Shown in pieces: positions 11,481 through 22,560 of a stretch of 64,000 bases of DNA. A program made the position numbers and the translations under genes. The number at the start of each line of letters is the position of its first letter. The first letter of the stretch is position 1. The stretch is from Malania oleifera (taxonomy: Eukaryota; Streptophyta; Magnoliopsida; Santalales; Ximeniaceae): contig NC_080420.1 in the NCBI RefSeq assembly GCF_029873635.1, positions 31,425,032 through 31,489,031 of the forward strand. Reading direction: 5' to 3'. The notes under the pieces were generated by a model that was not told where the DNA came from, made no database searches, and saw nothing but the letters and a program-made list of their open reading frames with translations.

Positions 11481-14400
11481 GAATGGAAACTCTATCAAAC
11501 CTTCATTAAGACAAATCTCTCACCCCTCGTCATCTCGAGTCGACCACATGTCGATATTAATAAATTTTTTTCCCAAAAAATTATATTTTCTTGTTGGTCT
11601 AATAGATGGGTTAGGTTATGTAATGAAAATCCATATCTTTTTTTTTCATCTCACTTCCATTCCTCCCAATGTTCAAACTCAAAATCACCAACATAGTTCC
11701 AAACTTAGTAAAAATGTCTCGTTGAGGACATGAAAAATTCTTTACTATAATAATAATAATAATAATAATAATACTAATGTGTTTGGTTGGGGAAAAGTGG
11801 AGAGAAAAGAAGAGAACAAAAATTATTTCTCCCACTTCACTTCTCTTGTTTGGTTCAAATAAAGAGTCAAAAACAAGAAAAGAAGAAAAGAAATTGAGAG
11901 AAAGAATATCATACCATACAATTTCTCAATCTAAGTAAAAATCTATATATTCGTGTGCTTATTAATTTACGGACTTAAGGTGACAACTCAACATGTCAAT
12001 ACCAAGAAGAATTGAGCCTTTTATGGAAAGGAAAGAAGATGAGTTTGATGCTTGTTGTATACATCTAGTACATAAAAATGGAATAAAAGCAGGAGTTGAA
12101 TGGATTTTATAATTTGATTTTGCAATACTTACCATTCAAATTTTCATCCCACCCCTTTCCTATTCCATTTCATTCCATAAACCAAATATAATGTTTGGAG
12201 CTTTTATCACTCACACAAAATCTTGTTATAGACTTTAAGGCCCTACTTGGAACTCGGAAAACACAAGGTAAAGAAAATAATGCACGAGGGAATTTAATTT
12301 TTCATATTTGATTAACAAGTAAAATGGGGAAAAAATTAAAATATATTCCAAATTAAGGAGTAAAAAAATTACTTTTACACGTCATTAAAATTCAATTTCT
12401 CTTAATTTGTAATAGTAATAGAATAAATTTTCATTTCCAGTATCATTTGTCATAGAGAGAAAATATAGAAGAAAATGAATCTCCTTCTTACTTTCCTTTC
12501 TTTTCCCAGCAAAAATCCTTGATCTAAACGTACCCTAAGATCCGTCTAGAACTCAAAAACTATTAGGAAAAGGAACAAAAAAATTCACATTTTCTCATTT
12601 GGTTATCAAGAAAGTTAAGTAAGAAAATAATAATAAAATATATATATATATATATATTAAATTAATGAATAAAATTTTGACTTTGCACATCATTAATATT
12701 TGATATTTCCTCATTATCTAATCATATTTATAAAAAATATTGTTTTTAATAGTATTTAAGATAGAAGGTCAAAAAACTGAAAAATGAGTTTTCTCCTTAT
12801 TTTTTATATTCTTTTAAACAGAAAAAAATATACCTGAATTTAAATTTGAGGCCTAAAATGCGGACTCTCACATGCAAGTGAAGTGTACCTGGCTCATAAT
12901 TCATCAAGCTCCTTGCTTGTGAGTGCACCTGTCTCTGCAATCAATAAATATATAACCCAAAAACACAGTTGCAGAGCTGCAAATCAGGCAATAAGAAGGG
13001 ACACATTCCATTGAAACCATGTGGCCGTAAGGTTAGCATTCAAGAGGGGATGGGATGGGATGGGAAGGGATGGATGGATGGACGAGTGTGTTGAGTCACG
13101 TCGATGGATGGACGAATGTGTTCCCCGCTGGATGGACGGCTGCGTTCCCGCTTGAGTCACGTTGTTTGCAAGGGATGACATTGATTCGTGAGGTTAATTA
13201 GAGGAATGATATCGTCCGCTCAAATGTTCCCGGAGAGAGAGGGGATTGAATGACATCGTGCAAGGATGATAGTGTGGCATTGGGGTCAGATGCCGTGTCT
13301 CCATTAGATGCGCATGATTTACGTGGGTGATGGGGAAAGGTGCTGCGTCTCCTCCTCAGCTGCCAATTATTAAGTCGACTGTCCGGGGAAAGCACCGGGC
13401 ATTTAAGCATGAGGAGTTCAATTCCTGGTTGGTGTTTCCGGTCATATCCTCTCAATTTCAGGGTAAAGGGTTTTAGGTGAAGTGTCTTAACCTTCAGTAC
13501 ATCTAACCTTGGTATGATTAAATGGTGATCATATTCAAACTTTAGTATGAACAGCGAGACCTAGGTGAACGCTGCTTCAGGATTTGATGCTGTACCAGGA
13601 GGTCCAAAAGGCTCCTTGGTGGCTCAAATTTCTCGTTTATAAAAAAAAAAAAAAAAAAGTTCAATTGTCAAAAAAATTTTAAAAATTTAAAATTAAAACT
13701 AAAAATACTATCTATTTAGTTAATATTTATGAAACTAGGACAAATTATAACTTAGTTAAAAATACACATTTTCATTTTAAATCAAATAATATTATAAAAA
13801 ATATAATACAATTAAAAAAATATTATAATTATTGTACTTAATCTTTATATCTTCAAATTTTACTTTACAAAAAAAAAAATTATTATACATGATAATTGAA
13901 AAATAGTAAAAATATTTTGTAATTGACTTTATTATAATTTTTAAATTTATATATATATTTATTTATTTTAATTACAATTTATTTATTTAGATGCATAGGA
14001 TTTGAGATTGATGAGGTTCTTGATTGAAAATACGTATGTATGTGGATCCCAAAGGCACCTAGACTGCAGCCTTTCATGGTATAGTGGTACCTGCACTTCT
14101 TGTCGGGAATGGATGGATATGTAGGGAGTGACTCAGGACAGGATATTAATGGATCCGTCTTTGCCCGCCTTCCCTGAAGTAGAATTCGAGCAATGGAAAT
14201 GCAACACCTAACCCATGATAGGACTCCTCCCCATTAGCTAGCCAGCCGTCGGTGGGAGGCAACAATTGAAAACCAGCTATAAACATAAAAAATTGATATT
14301 ATAAATAAATATATTTTTATAATTTATTTTTTTATTGTATAGAAATTAAAATAAAATATAGAAAATAACAAAGATACCTAACAAACCCTAAACTTCTATA

Positions 14401-14773
14401 GATACTATTCTAACTGCAAATTTAAAAATTTATAGGTTGAACAAGTTGGAGGAAAATTGAATTGACAATAGCTCTTTGCATAATAATTTATGAACAATGT
14501 AAAAACGAAAAATTATTTTCTATTTAAAAGTTAATTTTTAACTTTTTTACAAAAGAAAAATGTATAATAAAGATTAAATTTTCTCCAGATTTGCACAATC
14601 TCAAATTCAACACTAGATCGCTTTCAATGTCAATGACAAGAAATTATTTGAAAATAGCCTATAAATATTGAAAACTAATTTGCCTTAAAAGTATCACATG
14701 CATGATAGAATTTTACAACATTTCTAAGATGGGGATTGAGAATGATTGAACCTAATTTTCTCTTTAAACGTTA
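11481..14773. other. Anonymous AT-rich intergenic DNA
   Basis: 3.3 kb without a supportable gene. It contains an AAT-type trinucleotide microsatellite (about 11747-11774), a possible short inverted-repeat element (12237-12538), GGATG/GGATGGAC simple repeats (13045-13160), an A-run of about 18 (13640-13657) ending a 300-base moderately GC-rich segment, and long AT-rich tracts (13680-13990, 14280-14580). No retrotransposon domain is seen in the translated frames. Confidence 0.6.
12237..12538. mobile_element. Possible MITE
   Basis: Left edge TTAAGGCCCTACTTGGAACTCGG, and the reverse complement of the right edge (TTAGGGTACGTTTAGATCAAGG), have the same GGNNNGTTTGG-like design often seen at the ends of plant hAT-type MITEs. 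The match is imperfect and no clear duplication was found. Confidence 0.25.
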
Positions 14774-14781
14774 ATTAGATG

Positions 14782-15615
14782 CAAGGCCGGCTCTTCCATT
14801 AGGTGGCTGAGGTGCTTGCCTAGGGTCCAAAAATTTTGGGGCCTCTAATTTTATTTTTTTTTAATATAATAATATATTTTTCGGATCCCAAATTTTTTTA
14901 ATTAAATAATGTTAACATTATTTATATGATTTAAAAATAATTTGATGAGAATACTAATGATGATACAACACACTCAGTTAAAAAATCTTTTACGATTATT
15001 TTTTTCTTTTACATAATAGATCAAACTATTATTTCACTTGAGAGTAGATTTGAACAATTTCAAACATATGAGAATATTTTTAGTTTTTTTATATGATTTA
15101 AAAATATTAAAATCATTAGATGAGAATAATTTGAAACAAAAATGTTTGACACTTGAGAATATTTTAAAATGTGGAACACATTCAGATATTAATGGTTTTG
15201 ATTTATTTACAAAATTGAGAATTTTAAAAGAAAGTTTAGTAAAAACGAGTACACCAATTGAAACGTTGAACTTACTAAAAATATAGATTGTTTTCCAAAT
15301 GCATTTATTGCTTATAGAATTTTATTAATGATACCTGTGACAATAGCTTTTGCAGAAAAAAGTTTTTCAAAACTTAAATTTATAAAAAATTATTTGCGAT
15401 CAACTATCTCACAAAAAAGATTAAATGGATTAGCTATGTTATCAATATTAAAAGAAATACTTGAAAATCTTGAATATAAAACTTTAATTAGTAATTTGCA
15501 TTTCAAAAAAGTTAGAAAAATTAATTTTTAAATAAAAATAAAAATTAAACAAAATATTAAGGGTCCTTGATTAAATCATTCGCCTAGGGCCCCATATTGT
15601 GAAGAGTCGGCCCTG
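14782..15615 (+). mobile_element. Deleted hAT transposon
   Basis: 834 bp flanked by a perfect 8-bp duplication ATTAGATG (14774-14781 and 15616-15623), the size made by hAT transposases. Terminal inverted repeats are CAAGGCCGGCTCTTC on the left and the complement of GAAGAGTCGGCCCTG on the right (13 of 15 match). A second palindromic word, GCCTAGGG, lies just inside each end. The interior encodes only fragments of the transposase, so the copy is non-autonomous. Confidence 0.88.
15038..15531 (+). pseudogene. hAT transposase C-terminal fragment
   Basis: Two open segments (15038-15285 and 15328-15531) in the same direction. The second reads IPVTIAFAEKSFSKLKFIKN, then YLRS, SQKRLNGLAMLSI and an EILENL end. 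This is the hAT C-terminal dimerisation region in its plant zinc-finger-MYM-like form. A stop and a short gap separate the two segments. The catalytic DDE core and the BED-type DNA-binding domain are absent. It makes the hAT assignment of the surrounding 834-bp element secure. Confidence 0.8.
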
Positions 15616-15623
15616 ATTAGATG

Positions 15624-16129
15624 CTAAATAAGGAAATTTCCTAACCAATACTATGAAAATTGAAATCTGCCACTAGCATATCTACTTGAAATAGATAAAG
15701 TTTTAGAACGTGTACCTTACATCGTGGATTCAATCATTGAAGGTCCAAAAAGTTTTTTACAATGCAAGGTGAATACGCTACCTTCTTCCCTTCCTGTATG
15801 TGCAACTTGATGGAGAACCACAATGAAAATTAGGGTGAGGGTAGGATCTCTCCTTGTTGCTCACATATTAGCATAAGGAAACCCTACCCATCATGGGCTT
15901 CTTATATAAATAAGGCCTACACATATAAAATCCCATGGAGAGGTGCTATCACAATGGACTGGAGGGTCAAATCTCCAAATCACCAACCAAGTGGTGAATT
16001 TGAAATCAAATAAAAATAGGTAATGCATGTGGTGAGAAATGGATCAATACATGGTCCAATAGAATCACCATTAACCTATTTTTATTCTATGTAAGGTTAG
16101 AACATCTATTTAATATATTGCCAGCTCAT
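15624..16129. other. Non-coding, no feature recognised
   Basis: About 500 bases between the hAT element and the reverse Tat-like LTR. It may include the internal start of that element (a GGTGATTCTATTGG-like sequence on the minus strand near 16070 could be a decayed primer site). No open frame of interest. Confidence 0.4.
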
Positions 16130-18552
16130 TTGTCTCTAAGCTATACATGTGTCCAATGAAACTAGTAGTTGCATTATCAAATAAGATTTGGGAGTACAAT
16201 TACACAAAGAGAAGGTACTAGCACCCCTTCGCACTAGTCCAAGAGATAGATGGTACCTAATCGGTGCAAGATTACTTTTGTAATGAACCAATCAAGCCTT
16301 CCATTTTATTCAATTACAAAACATTTAAATATTAGATAGCCCCATAATTGACAGAAAATACTCTCATTTCAAGATCCCCAAAGGCATGTGAAAGACACAA
16401 CCCCCAATGATCCCCACGAGGATTAATTGTTTATTTTGTTTTCTCCATTTTAAATGTCTTATTTACCTAGCCTTTAGATATTGAGGTCTTACACAACACA
16501 AAAACTCCCCTCACCTCTAGTTTCTCAAGGGCATATGTGAAGGCATAATTGCTAGACCAAAGAAAGGTTTATGATTATTAGAAGTTGATTTATTTATATC
16601 AAAACAGCCCACCAATACATACCAAGATAAAGGAGACATGCAAGCAAACAAGCCACTCACATGCAAAATAAATATGCAAAACATACATACAAATATGCAT
16701 ACTAACATACATGGAAATATATATATATGTGTGTGTGTGTGTGAAACATACATGAAAGGTGTGCATCAATATCAAAGAGTCAAATAGAATCACCATTGAG
16801 TAAGCCCAAAGTGATTCTATTAGATTTTCTACCCCTCAAGAGATGATTGAGGACTACATAATCTCATTTTATTGATTTCCTCCTCATAGGGAGAGCACAC
16901 ACACACACAAGCACACATATGCAGAAAATGAACATTTATGCAAACCAACATTAAGCAAAACATCCATTCAATAGTCACCTACAAGTCAAAACACACCAAG
17001 AAATGTCCAAAAACATGCAAGGGAGACCCTCGAATTTTTATCTATTTTTGATATTTTTTGTAATTTTTAAAGTTTTTCTCAATTTTTATTTTTTCTTTTT
17101 GGTGATTTTTAAATTTTTAATTTTTTTATATCATTTTGGTATGAAGTGATTTCTTTCTCTCTATTTCCATGATCTTCTCCTCCCAATTGCAATACCAGTC
17201 ACCATGTTAGGCATGACATTAACAAATGAGTTGATGCCCCACAGTGCTTTTAAGAAATGATCCAAGCTATGAGCCATTAGAGGAGTACTCTTTTGACATA
17301 TGGATTGGTGTTCTACTCCCACTCCTAGATTTTTTCGACAATGAAGAAACCTTCAAGTTCGACATCTTTTTAACGAGGAAATCAAGTGTCATTGAATATT
17401 TTGACTCAATCTCCTTGACTTGTTGAGAACTTTGTAAGGCAAGGGCCTTCAATCTGCTATATATGAGTGAGTGTGCCTAAAAACTTAGAATTATAGGTGG
17501 CATTGGTGTCATCACTTGCAAATCTAAAAGCCACGAAGGGAGTGGTGAAATTATTTTTGGCTTGTTTTTTCACATGGGCTATTAAATCTAATGATGCGAA
17601 ATAGAAAGGAAAAACAGATGAGAGGCAAAATTGTCCCACATGGCATGCTGGAAATTTGAAACAACAAAATTTAATTTTGTATTGAATAAAAGAATGGGTA
17701 CAATTTTGGAAATTTTTACAATGAATTAAAATATTCTCCTATTCAATCTCCTTAAAAGTAGCTCTACTGATTCGAGAATTCAATGAGTGCATTCCAGAAC
17801 AAAGAAACGGTGGATCTTCTGATTGATTAATTAGATGATTTTTATAAGTACGGTTTGCTTGATCTTGGATCTAATTGACAAAATCTATTGATTTGAGGGC
17901 TCAAGAAGCATGCTCATAAAAAAAGATGGTGGATCTTCTGAAGGATCAATTTGATGTTCTGGAGAAGTTGGGTTTGTTTGATCTTGGAACAATTTGACAA
18001 AATTTGTTGATTTTTTAGCTCAAGGTTGTTCCTGAATGAGTTGATAGCAAATTTTTCGGATGATCAATTTGATGATATATGGAAAGAAATTTTATTTTAT
18101 TTTCGATCTCCAATAGAATTTGTTAATTGAGCATACGGTGATGGATCTTTCGAAAAATTAGTTTGATGATCTATAGAAGTTGAGTTTACTTGATCTTTGA
18201 TCAATTTGACAAGATATATTGAATTGATGAAGTTGAAAATTTACTAGAAGATGGATCTATATCCAATCTTTGTGAATGTGAGCCTAATCACGAACAATAG
18301 ATGCCTAGAAGAAGAATCAAGTGCCCATTATTGATTAGAATTTGGGTATTCTTAATTGTAGAGGTTGCCGAAGAATTAAAGTTTGATACTAGATTTTGTG
18401 CTTACCTCTTCTTTTTTCCAAGCCAAGTTCTCACTTTTTTTTTTTCTTTTTTCTTTTTTTTTTCTTTTTTGTCTTCAAGATCTCCTTTTGATAAGCCAAC
18501 CAAGGTTTTTATAGGTCAAGACTAGGGTTGGATTAAATCTCAAGATTTCCCA
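16130..18552 (-). repeat. Probable Tat/Ogre-like LTR, reverse strand
   Basis: On the minus strand the segment near 16190-16290 reads CGAAGGGGTGCTAGTACC followed by a TGTAATTGTACTCCC-like string, matching the end of the plus-strand LTR at 11320-11360 (GATGCTAATACATTCCCC...AATTGTACTATCG). The likely minus-strand start is TGGGAAATCTTGAG at 18552. It contains a degenerate tandem array (17812-18235). Boundaries are approximate and no coding sequence is seen. Confidence 0.4.
17812..18235. repeat. Degenerate ~110-bp tandem repeat, four units
   Basis: Units begin near 17812, 17932, 18050 and 18142. Each carries GGATCTTCTGA..GATCAATTTGATG, then GAAGTTGGGTTTGCTTGATCTTGG-like sequence and AATTTGACAAAATNTATTGATTT. 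Units differ by many substitutions. Confidence 0.65.
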
Positions 18553-19694
18553 TGTGTTGCTATGTGTCCTTATTGTGAATGAACTCAGAATTGCACAGCA
18601 GAAATTAAACGCAACAACTAATGAAGAACAAATATGGAACACATACACGCAGTATATCTTAAAGCAAGAAAAACAACACAAAGATTTACGTGGTTCGACA
18701 ATAACTATATCCATGGGAGCAATTGACAAAGTTTCACTATGTAATTGTCAAAAAACATACTACCAGCCCCGAACCTGCCAGGTGGGGCCCGGGGTGTGAG
18801 GAGACCATTCACCATCTTTGATACCATTCACGCAGTGAAATAATTAAACAATCACAATAGAAATACCAGAGTACTATATACTATATATCCAAAAAGTGTA
18901 TATATTTGTCCATATTCTTCTTATTACATAACCAACATTTAAAAACATAATTATACATATATCAGTTCTTACAACCACTCACAACTTACCAAAATTCTAA
19001 ACCCTATCCCAGAGCTTTCTAAGCTCGATCACCTGAAGGACCTGAAAAGTCAATAATTCGCCGGGGTGAGACACCTCTCAGTAAGGAAGAATAAACTATA
19101 ATAGTGTGTGGCAAATGAGTTTCAATATATATAAAATATAGTCGTTTCTTAATCCACCACAATAGAGAATGCACATCCATATCCACACACACATACATAA
19201 ATATTTACCGGCGAAAGTTCTCGTGGATAGGGAAGATTATACGCCCATACATGTACCTTCCCTTTGCTATGATACCATTTGTAACCATACCCTTTAATCT
19301 AGGTGTGGCTACAACTGATACTGATCAAGGCACTCACCTTACTCAGTAAGCATTAGAGCGAAGAGTTTTACTTTACCATAAATATTTATACATTTAAGTT
19401 CACATACTAGTATTCACACATGTCCACATCAATCATCCCACATAGTCTGCATACATATACACCACAGTTCATCTACACAGGATACAATACAAGCTACACA
19501 TCCACACAAAATACCCATCCACACAAAATACCCATCCACACAGGATACCACACGTATACTTTACACACCCAATATTAATTATACCATAGAGATGCACGTA
19601 TACATATGCATCACAAGACATCCACATAGGAACAGTACATTCCATTGATCTCCATATGCAGCTCACACAGGACAACTGCATACCACATAGTACG

Positions 19695-19935
19695 TAGCCC
19701 ACATAGGGTTACTGCATACAACCTAGTACGTGGCCCACATAAGGCTACTGCATACTACCCAGCACGTGGCCCACGTAGGGCTACTGCGTAACTCTCAGTA
19801 TGTGGCCCATATTGGGCAACTGTGTACCTCTCAATACATGGCCCACATAGGGAAATTGTGTACAACCCAGTACATGGCCCATATAGGGCTACTACGTACT
19901 CACTGTACGTGGCCCACGTAAGGCAGTTACATATT
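19695..19935. repeat. 36-bp tandem repeat, about seven units
   Basis: The word TGGCCCACATAGGGCTACTG recurs with starts at 19695, 19731, 19767, 19803, 19839, 19875 and 19910, a period of 36 (last step 35). Because 36 is a multiple of three, a repeat-encoded open frame arises (19730-19921) that is not a gene. A second array of ~25-bp AAGCAGTATTCACAA-like units follows at 19970-20115. Confidence 0.9.
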
Positions 19936-20427
19936 TCACTATACGTTTAGGTTTACAACAGATCGTATTCACCCAAATAGGCAGTATTTACAACCAAGCA
20001 GAAACCATAACCAGGCGGTATTCTCAATCAAGCAGTATCCATAAACAAGCAGTACTTACAAACAAACAGTTTCCATGAGCAGACAGTATTCTCAATTGAA
20101 CAATATTCACAACCATTTAATTATAAAGGGTTATTCTCATGCCACACGGTTTTTCCCCAAATATTCAAAACCATCATTTTTCAAATGCCTAAATCGTTCA
20201 AAAAATCATACTATAAATATACGGCTTTTATACTCAAAACTAATCGGTTTAAAATTAATAAAAACTAGTATAACTTACTCCCCTTACTTGTTTTTCCGAA
20301 AATGACCCAAAAAGAACGGAAATATCGAAACCCTAGCTCTACTCAAATTTGCCAAGGATTGATGACCTATGTGCCAGGAAGAGGGAGAAGGAATCATGGA
20401 GCACCCAGAAGCTACCAAGAGGCTTAA

Positions 20428-20430
<3 letters not shown>

Positions 20431-20486
<56 letters not shown>

Positions 20487-20496
20487 GAGAGATTTG

Positions 20497-20526
<30 letters not shown>
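20431..20526. repeat. (GA)n microsatellite in solo LTR
   Basis: Long GA tract with a short break at 20482-20508. On the minus strand it is a CT tract starting 33 bases after the TATA box, i.e. at the expected transcription start. Confidence 0.95.
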
Positions 20527-20527
<1 letters not shown>

Positions 20528-20558
20528 ATGATTTCTCTAAAAAAAATGACCAAAGATA

Positions 20559-20566
20559 TATTTATA
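20559..20566 (-). promoter_or_regulatory. TATA box of gypsy solo LTR
   Basis: TATAAATA on the minus strand, 33 bases upstream of the CT tract and downstream of two CCGTCGATGG-type palindromic words (20591-20600 and 20672-20684). Confidence 0.6.
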
Positions 20567-20763
20567 GGCAAGTTGTCCCTGCAGAAAATCATCGACGGAA
20601 AACCTGAGCTAGAGCCGTTTCTAAAGGAAATAGGCGAAGGTTTTGTTTGGGGCTCCCCAAACCATCGACGGTTTTGTCCTATCCTTCATCGATTTCTTAT
20701 TTTTCCTTTCCTTTATTTATTTCCCTTTTCTTTTATTTTCTAGGTTCAGGTTATTACACATAC

Positions 20764-21110
20764 AATACAATCACTCTTACAATGATCTTCCACTCTCAAA
20801 ATATACCCAGAATGGTATATTTATAAACACTTCAAAGGTTTCCCTTTGAACACCCAACCAACTTTAACGTTCACATTCAAATTTTGAAAATCTACACTAG
20901 GTTCTCGAGCCAAGTTGTCGACTATTTGAGCTAAATAGTCAATTGTTTCAAACAGAATGTAAATTGTTTGAATTTTGAAGCCAAATCGTCAACTGTTTCA
21001 GCCAAACAGTTGACAGTTTCCCTGCTGCTCCTCATCACATGCGATTTTCCACTATGTATTCTTCCTTGTTTATGCAATCCATCAAGTATAAGAGCCACAA
21101 AAACACAACA
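20764..21110 (-). repeat. Copia T LTR, U3 part
   Basis: On the minus strand the LTR starts TGTTGTGTTTTTGTGGC at 21110, right after a purine tract (complement of ATCTCCACCTT). U3 contains a TATAAATA box (minus, 20818-20825) and, upstream, four copies of an AAACAGTTGACAGTTT-like word (20890-21025). Confidence 0.7.
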
Positions 21111-21149
21111 ATCTCCACCTTGGTGAGTATACGCCCCTTAGGAGAACCT

Positions 21150-21812
21150 GAAAACATAGCTCGTTGCTCCACCTTAACCTTGGAATGTTAGGTTAGGTCT
21201 ATCTCCCTTCTAGCACTTGGTGACATGAAGTAAGTCCAAGCAATGCTTGAACTTTTCCGTAGTAATCAGTTTCGTCGGAATGTCCACTGCATTTTTAGAT
21301 GTGTGAACCTTCTCGAGTACAAGTTTACCTGAAGTAATCAATTCCAAACCCTATGGAACCTTACATCAACATGCTTGGTTCTAGCATGGTACACTTGATT
21401 CTTCACCAAGCAAAGAGCGCTTTTATCGTCACAACCTAGCACAACCCAACCTTACTGTATACCCAGCTCTTTGACCAAACTGGTAAGTCATAAGGCTTCC
21501 TTTGTAGCTTCGGCAACTGCCACGTATTCAGATTCAACTGTAGACAATGCCACCGAGGATTGTACCATGGACCTCCAATATATAAGTCCTCCCACAAAGG
21601 TAAGGACATAACTCATTGTAGACCTTCTATCATCTATAACCCCTATATAATTAGCATCAACAGACCCCACAACTAATGGACTATCTTGTTGCTTGCCGAA
21701 CATGATGCCATAACTAGAAGTATCTCATAAGTATCTGAAAATCCATTTGATGGCTTCCCAATGTTGTTTACCCTGATTAGAAAGAAACTTACTCACCACA
21801 CTTACTGCATGT
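21150..21812 (-). pseudogene. pol: Copia T RNase H, C-terminal
   Basis: Reads on the minus strand as copia RNase H: PDLAHAVSVVSKFL (spanning the CACTA insertion point), QGKQHWEAIKWIF, then SVDANYIGVIDDRRSTMSY, the SVALSTVESEYVAVAEATKEA block (21488-21703 region), and ADDKSALCLVKN-like and HVDVRFH motifs. The first catalytic Asp is present (VDANY). A stop breaks the frame after IFRYL. The frame is continuous up to the CACTA insertion at 21813 and its first codons lie at 28306-28316, which proves the insertion point. Confidence 0.8.
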
Positions 21813-22560
21813 CACTACAAAAAATAAGGTTATTAGTGACGGTTTTAAACCGTCATTAATACTCACAAAACCGTCACTACTAGTTTTAGTGACAGTTCTA
21901 TGAGTATTAGTGACGATTTTCAATTTGTCGCTATACCTGCCGTTACTAATACTTATTAGTAATGAAAATTTCAAACCGTCACTAATAATAGAGTATTAGT
22001 GACAGATTAAAACCGTCACTAATAATAACGTATTAGTGACAATTTTAATCTGTCACTAATGACCGAGGCCCGTCACTATAGATTTTACACCAGATCGATC
22101 AAAAATCGTCACTAATGCTCTATTATTAGTGACGATTTTAAATTCCTCACTAATTCTCTATTATTAGTGACGGTTTAAATTTGTCACTATTGCTCCATTA
22201 TTAGTGACGGTTTATATTCATCAGTATTACTCCATTATTAGTAATGGTTTAAATTCGTCACTATTGCTTCATTATTAGTGACGATTTTATATTCATCACT
22301 GTTACTCCATTATTAGTGACGGTTTTATAATCGTCACTAATACTCATTAGTAATGACGGTTTGAAAAACGTCACTATTGGTCTATTATTAGTGACGGTTT
22401 CAAAATCGTCACTATTTGTCTATTATTAATGATGGTTTTAGGGCCGTCACTATTGCTCTGCAGAACCGTTACTTATGGATTTAGTGATTGTTTTAAACCA
22501 TCACTAAAGACATAGTATTAGTGACGACTTTGAAATCATCACTAATACCTAAATTGCACA
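21813..22560. repeat. CACTA left TIR and subterminal array
   Basis: Begins CACTACAAAAAATAAGG. About twenty inverted or direct copies of a TATTAGTGACGGTTT word follow, many paired so that a copy and its complement sit 10-20 bases apart (e.g. GTGACGGTTTTAAACCGTCA at 21837-21856). Such subterminal motifs are where CACTA transposase subunits bind. Confidence 0.9.

Larger units (their letters stand above)
18761..20758 (-). mobile_element. Gypsy solo LTR in the copia T LTR
   Basis: 1998 bp flanked by perfect CATAC copies (18756-18760 and 20759-20763). On the minus strand it starts TGTAATAACCTGAACC and ends GGGGCTGGTA (CA decayed to TA). It has the chromovirus-type LTR design: TATAAATA at 20559-20566, a CT tract 33 bases downstream, and the TTACTGAGAGGTGTCTCACCCC-like string common near the end of such LTRs (complement at 19057-19086). 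No internal domain, so it arose by LTR-LTR recombination. Confidence 0.85.
18555..21812 (-). mobile_element. Copia T (Tork-like), 3' part, reverse strand
   Basis: The 3' end of a Ty1/copia element on the minus strand. The 3' LTR is split by a gypsy solo LTR (18761-20758): outer part about 18555-18760, inner part 20764-21110. A polypurine tract follows at 21111-21121 and the RNase H end at about 21150-21812. A CACTA element interrupts it at 21813; an 11-base piece resumes at 28306-28316 before an Athila-type element cuts it at 28317. Its RT, integrase and gag should lie beyond the right end of the window. Confidence 0.75.

Noticed and set aside
19730..19921. 63-codon open frame with repeated MAHIG-like units
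   Set aside because: The 36-bp tandem period is a multiple of three, so any stop-free unit gives an open frame; it lies within a solo LTR.
21830..22560. Regularly spaced short repeats resembling a CRISPR array
   Set aside because: Repeats are inverted, imperfect and irregularly spaced, lie at a CACTA end, and the genome is a plant.
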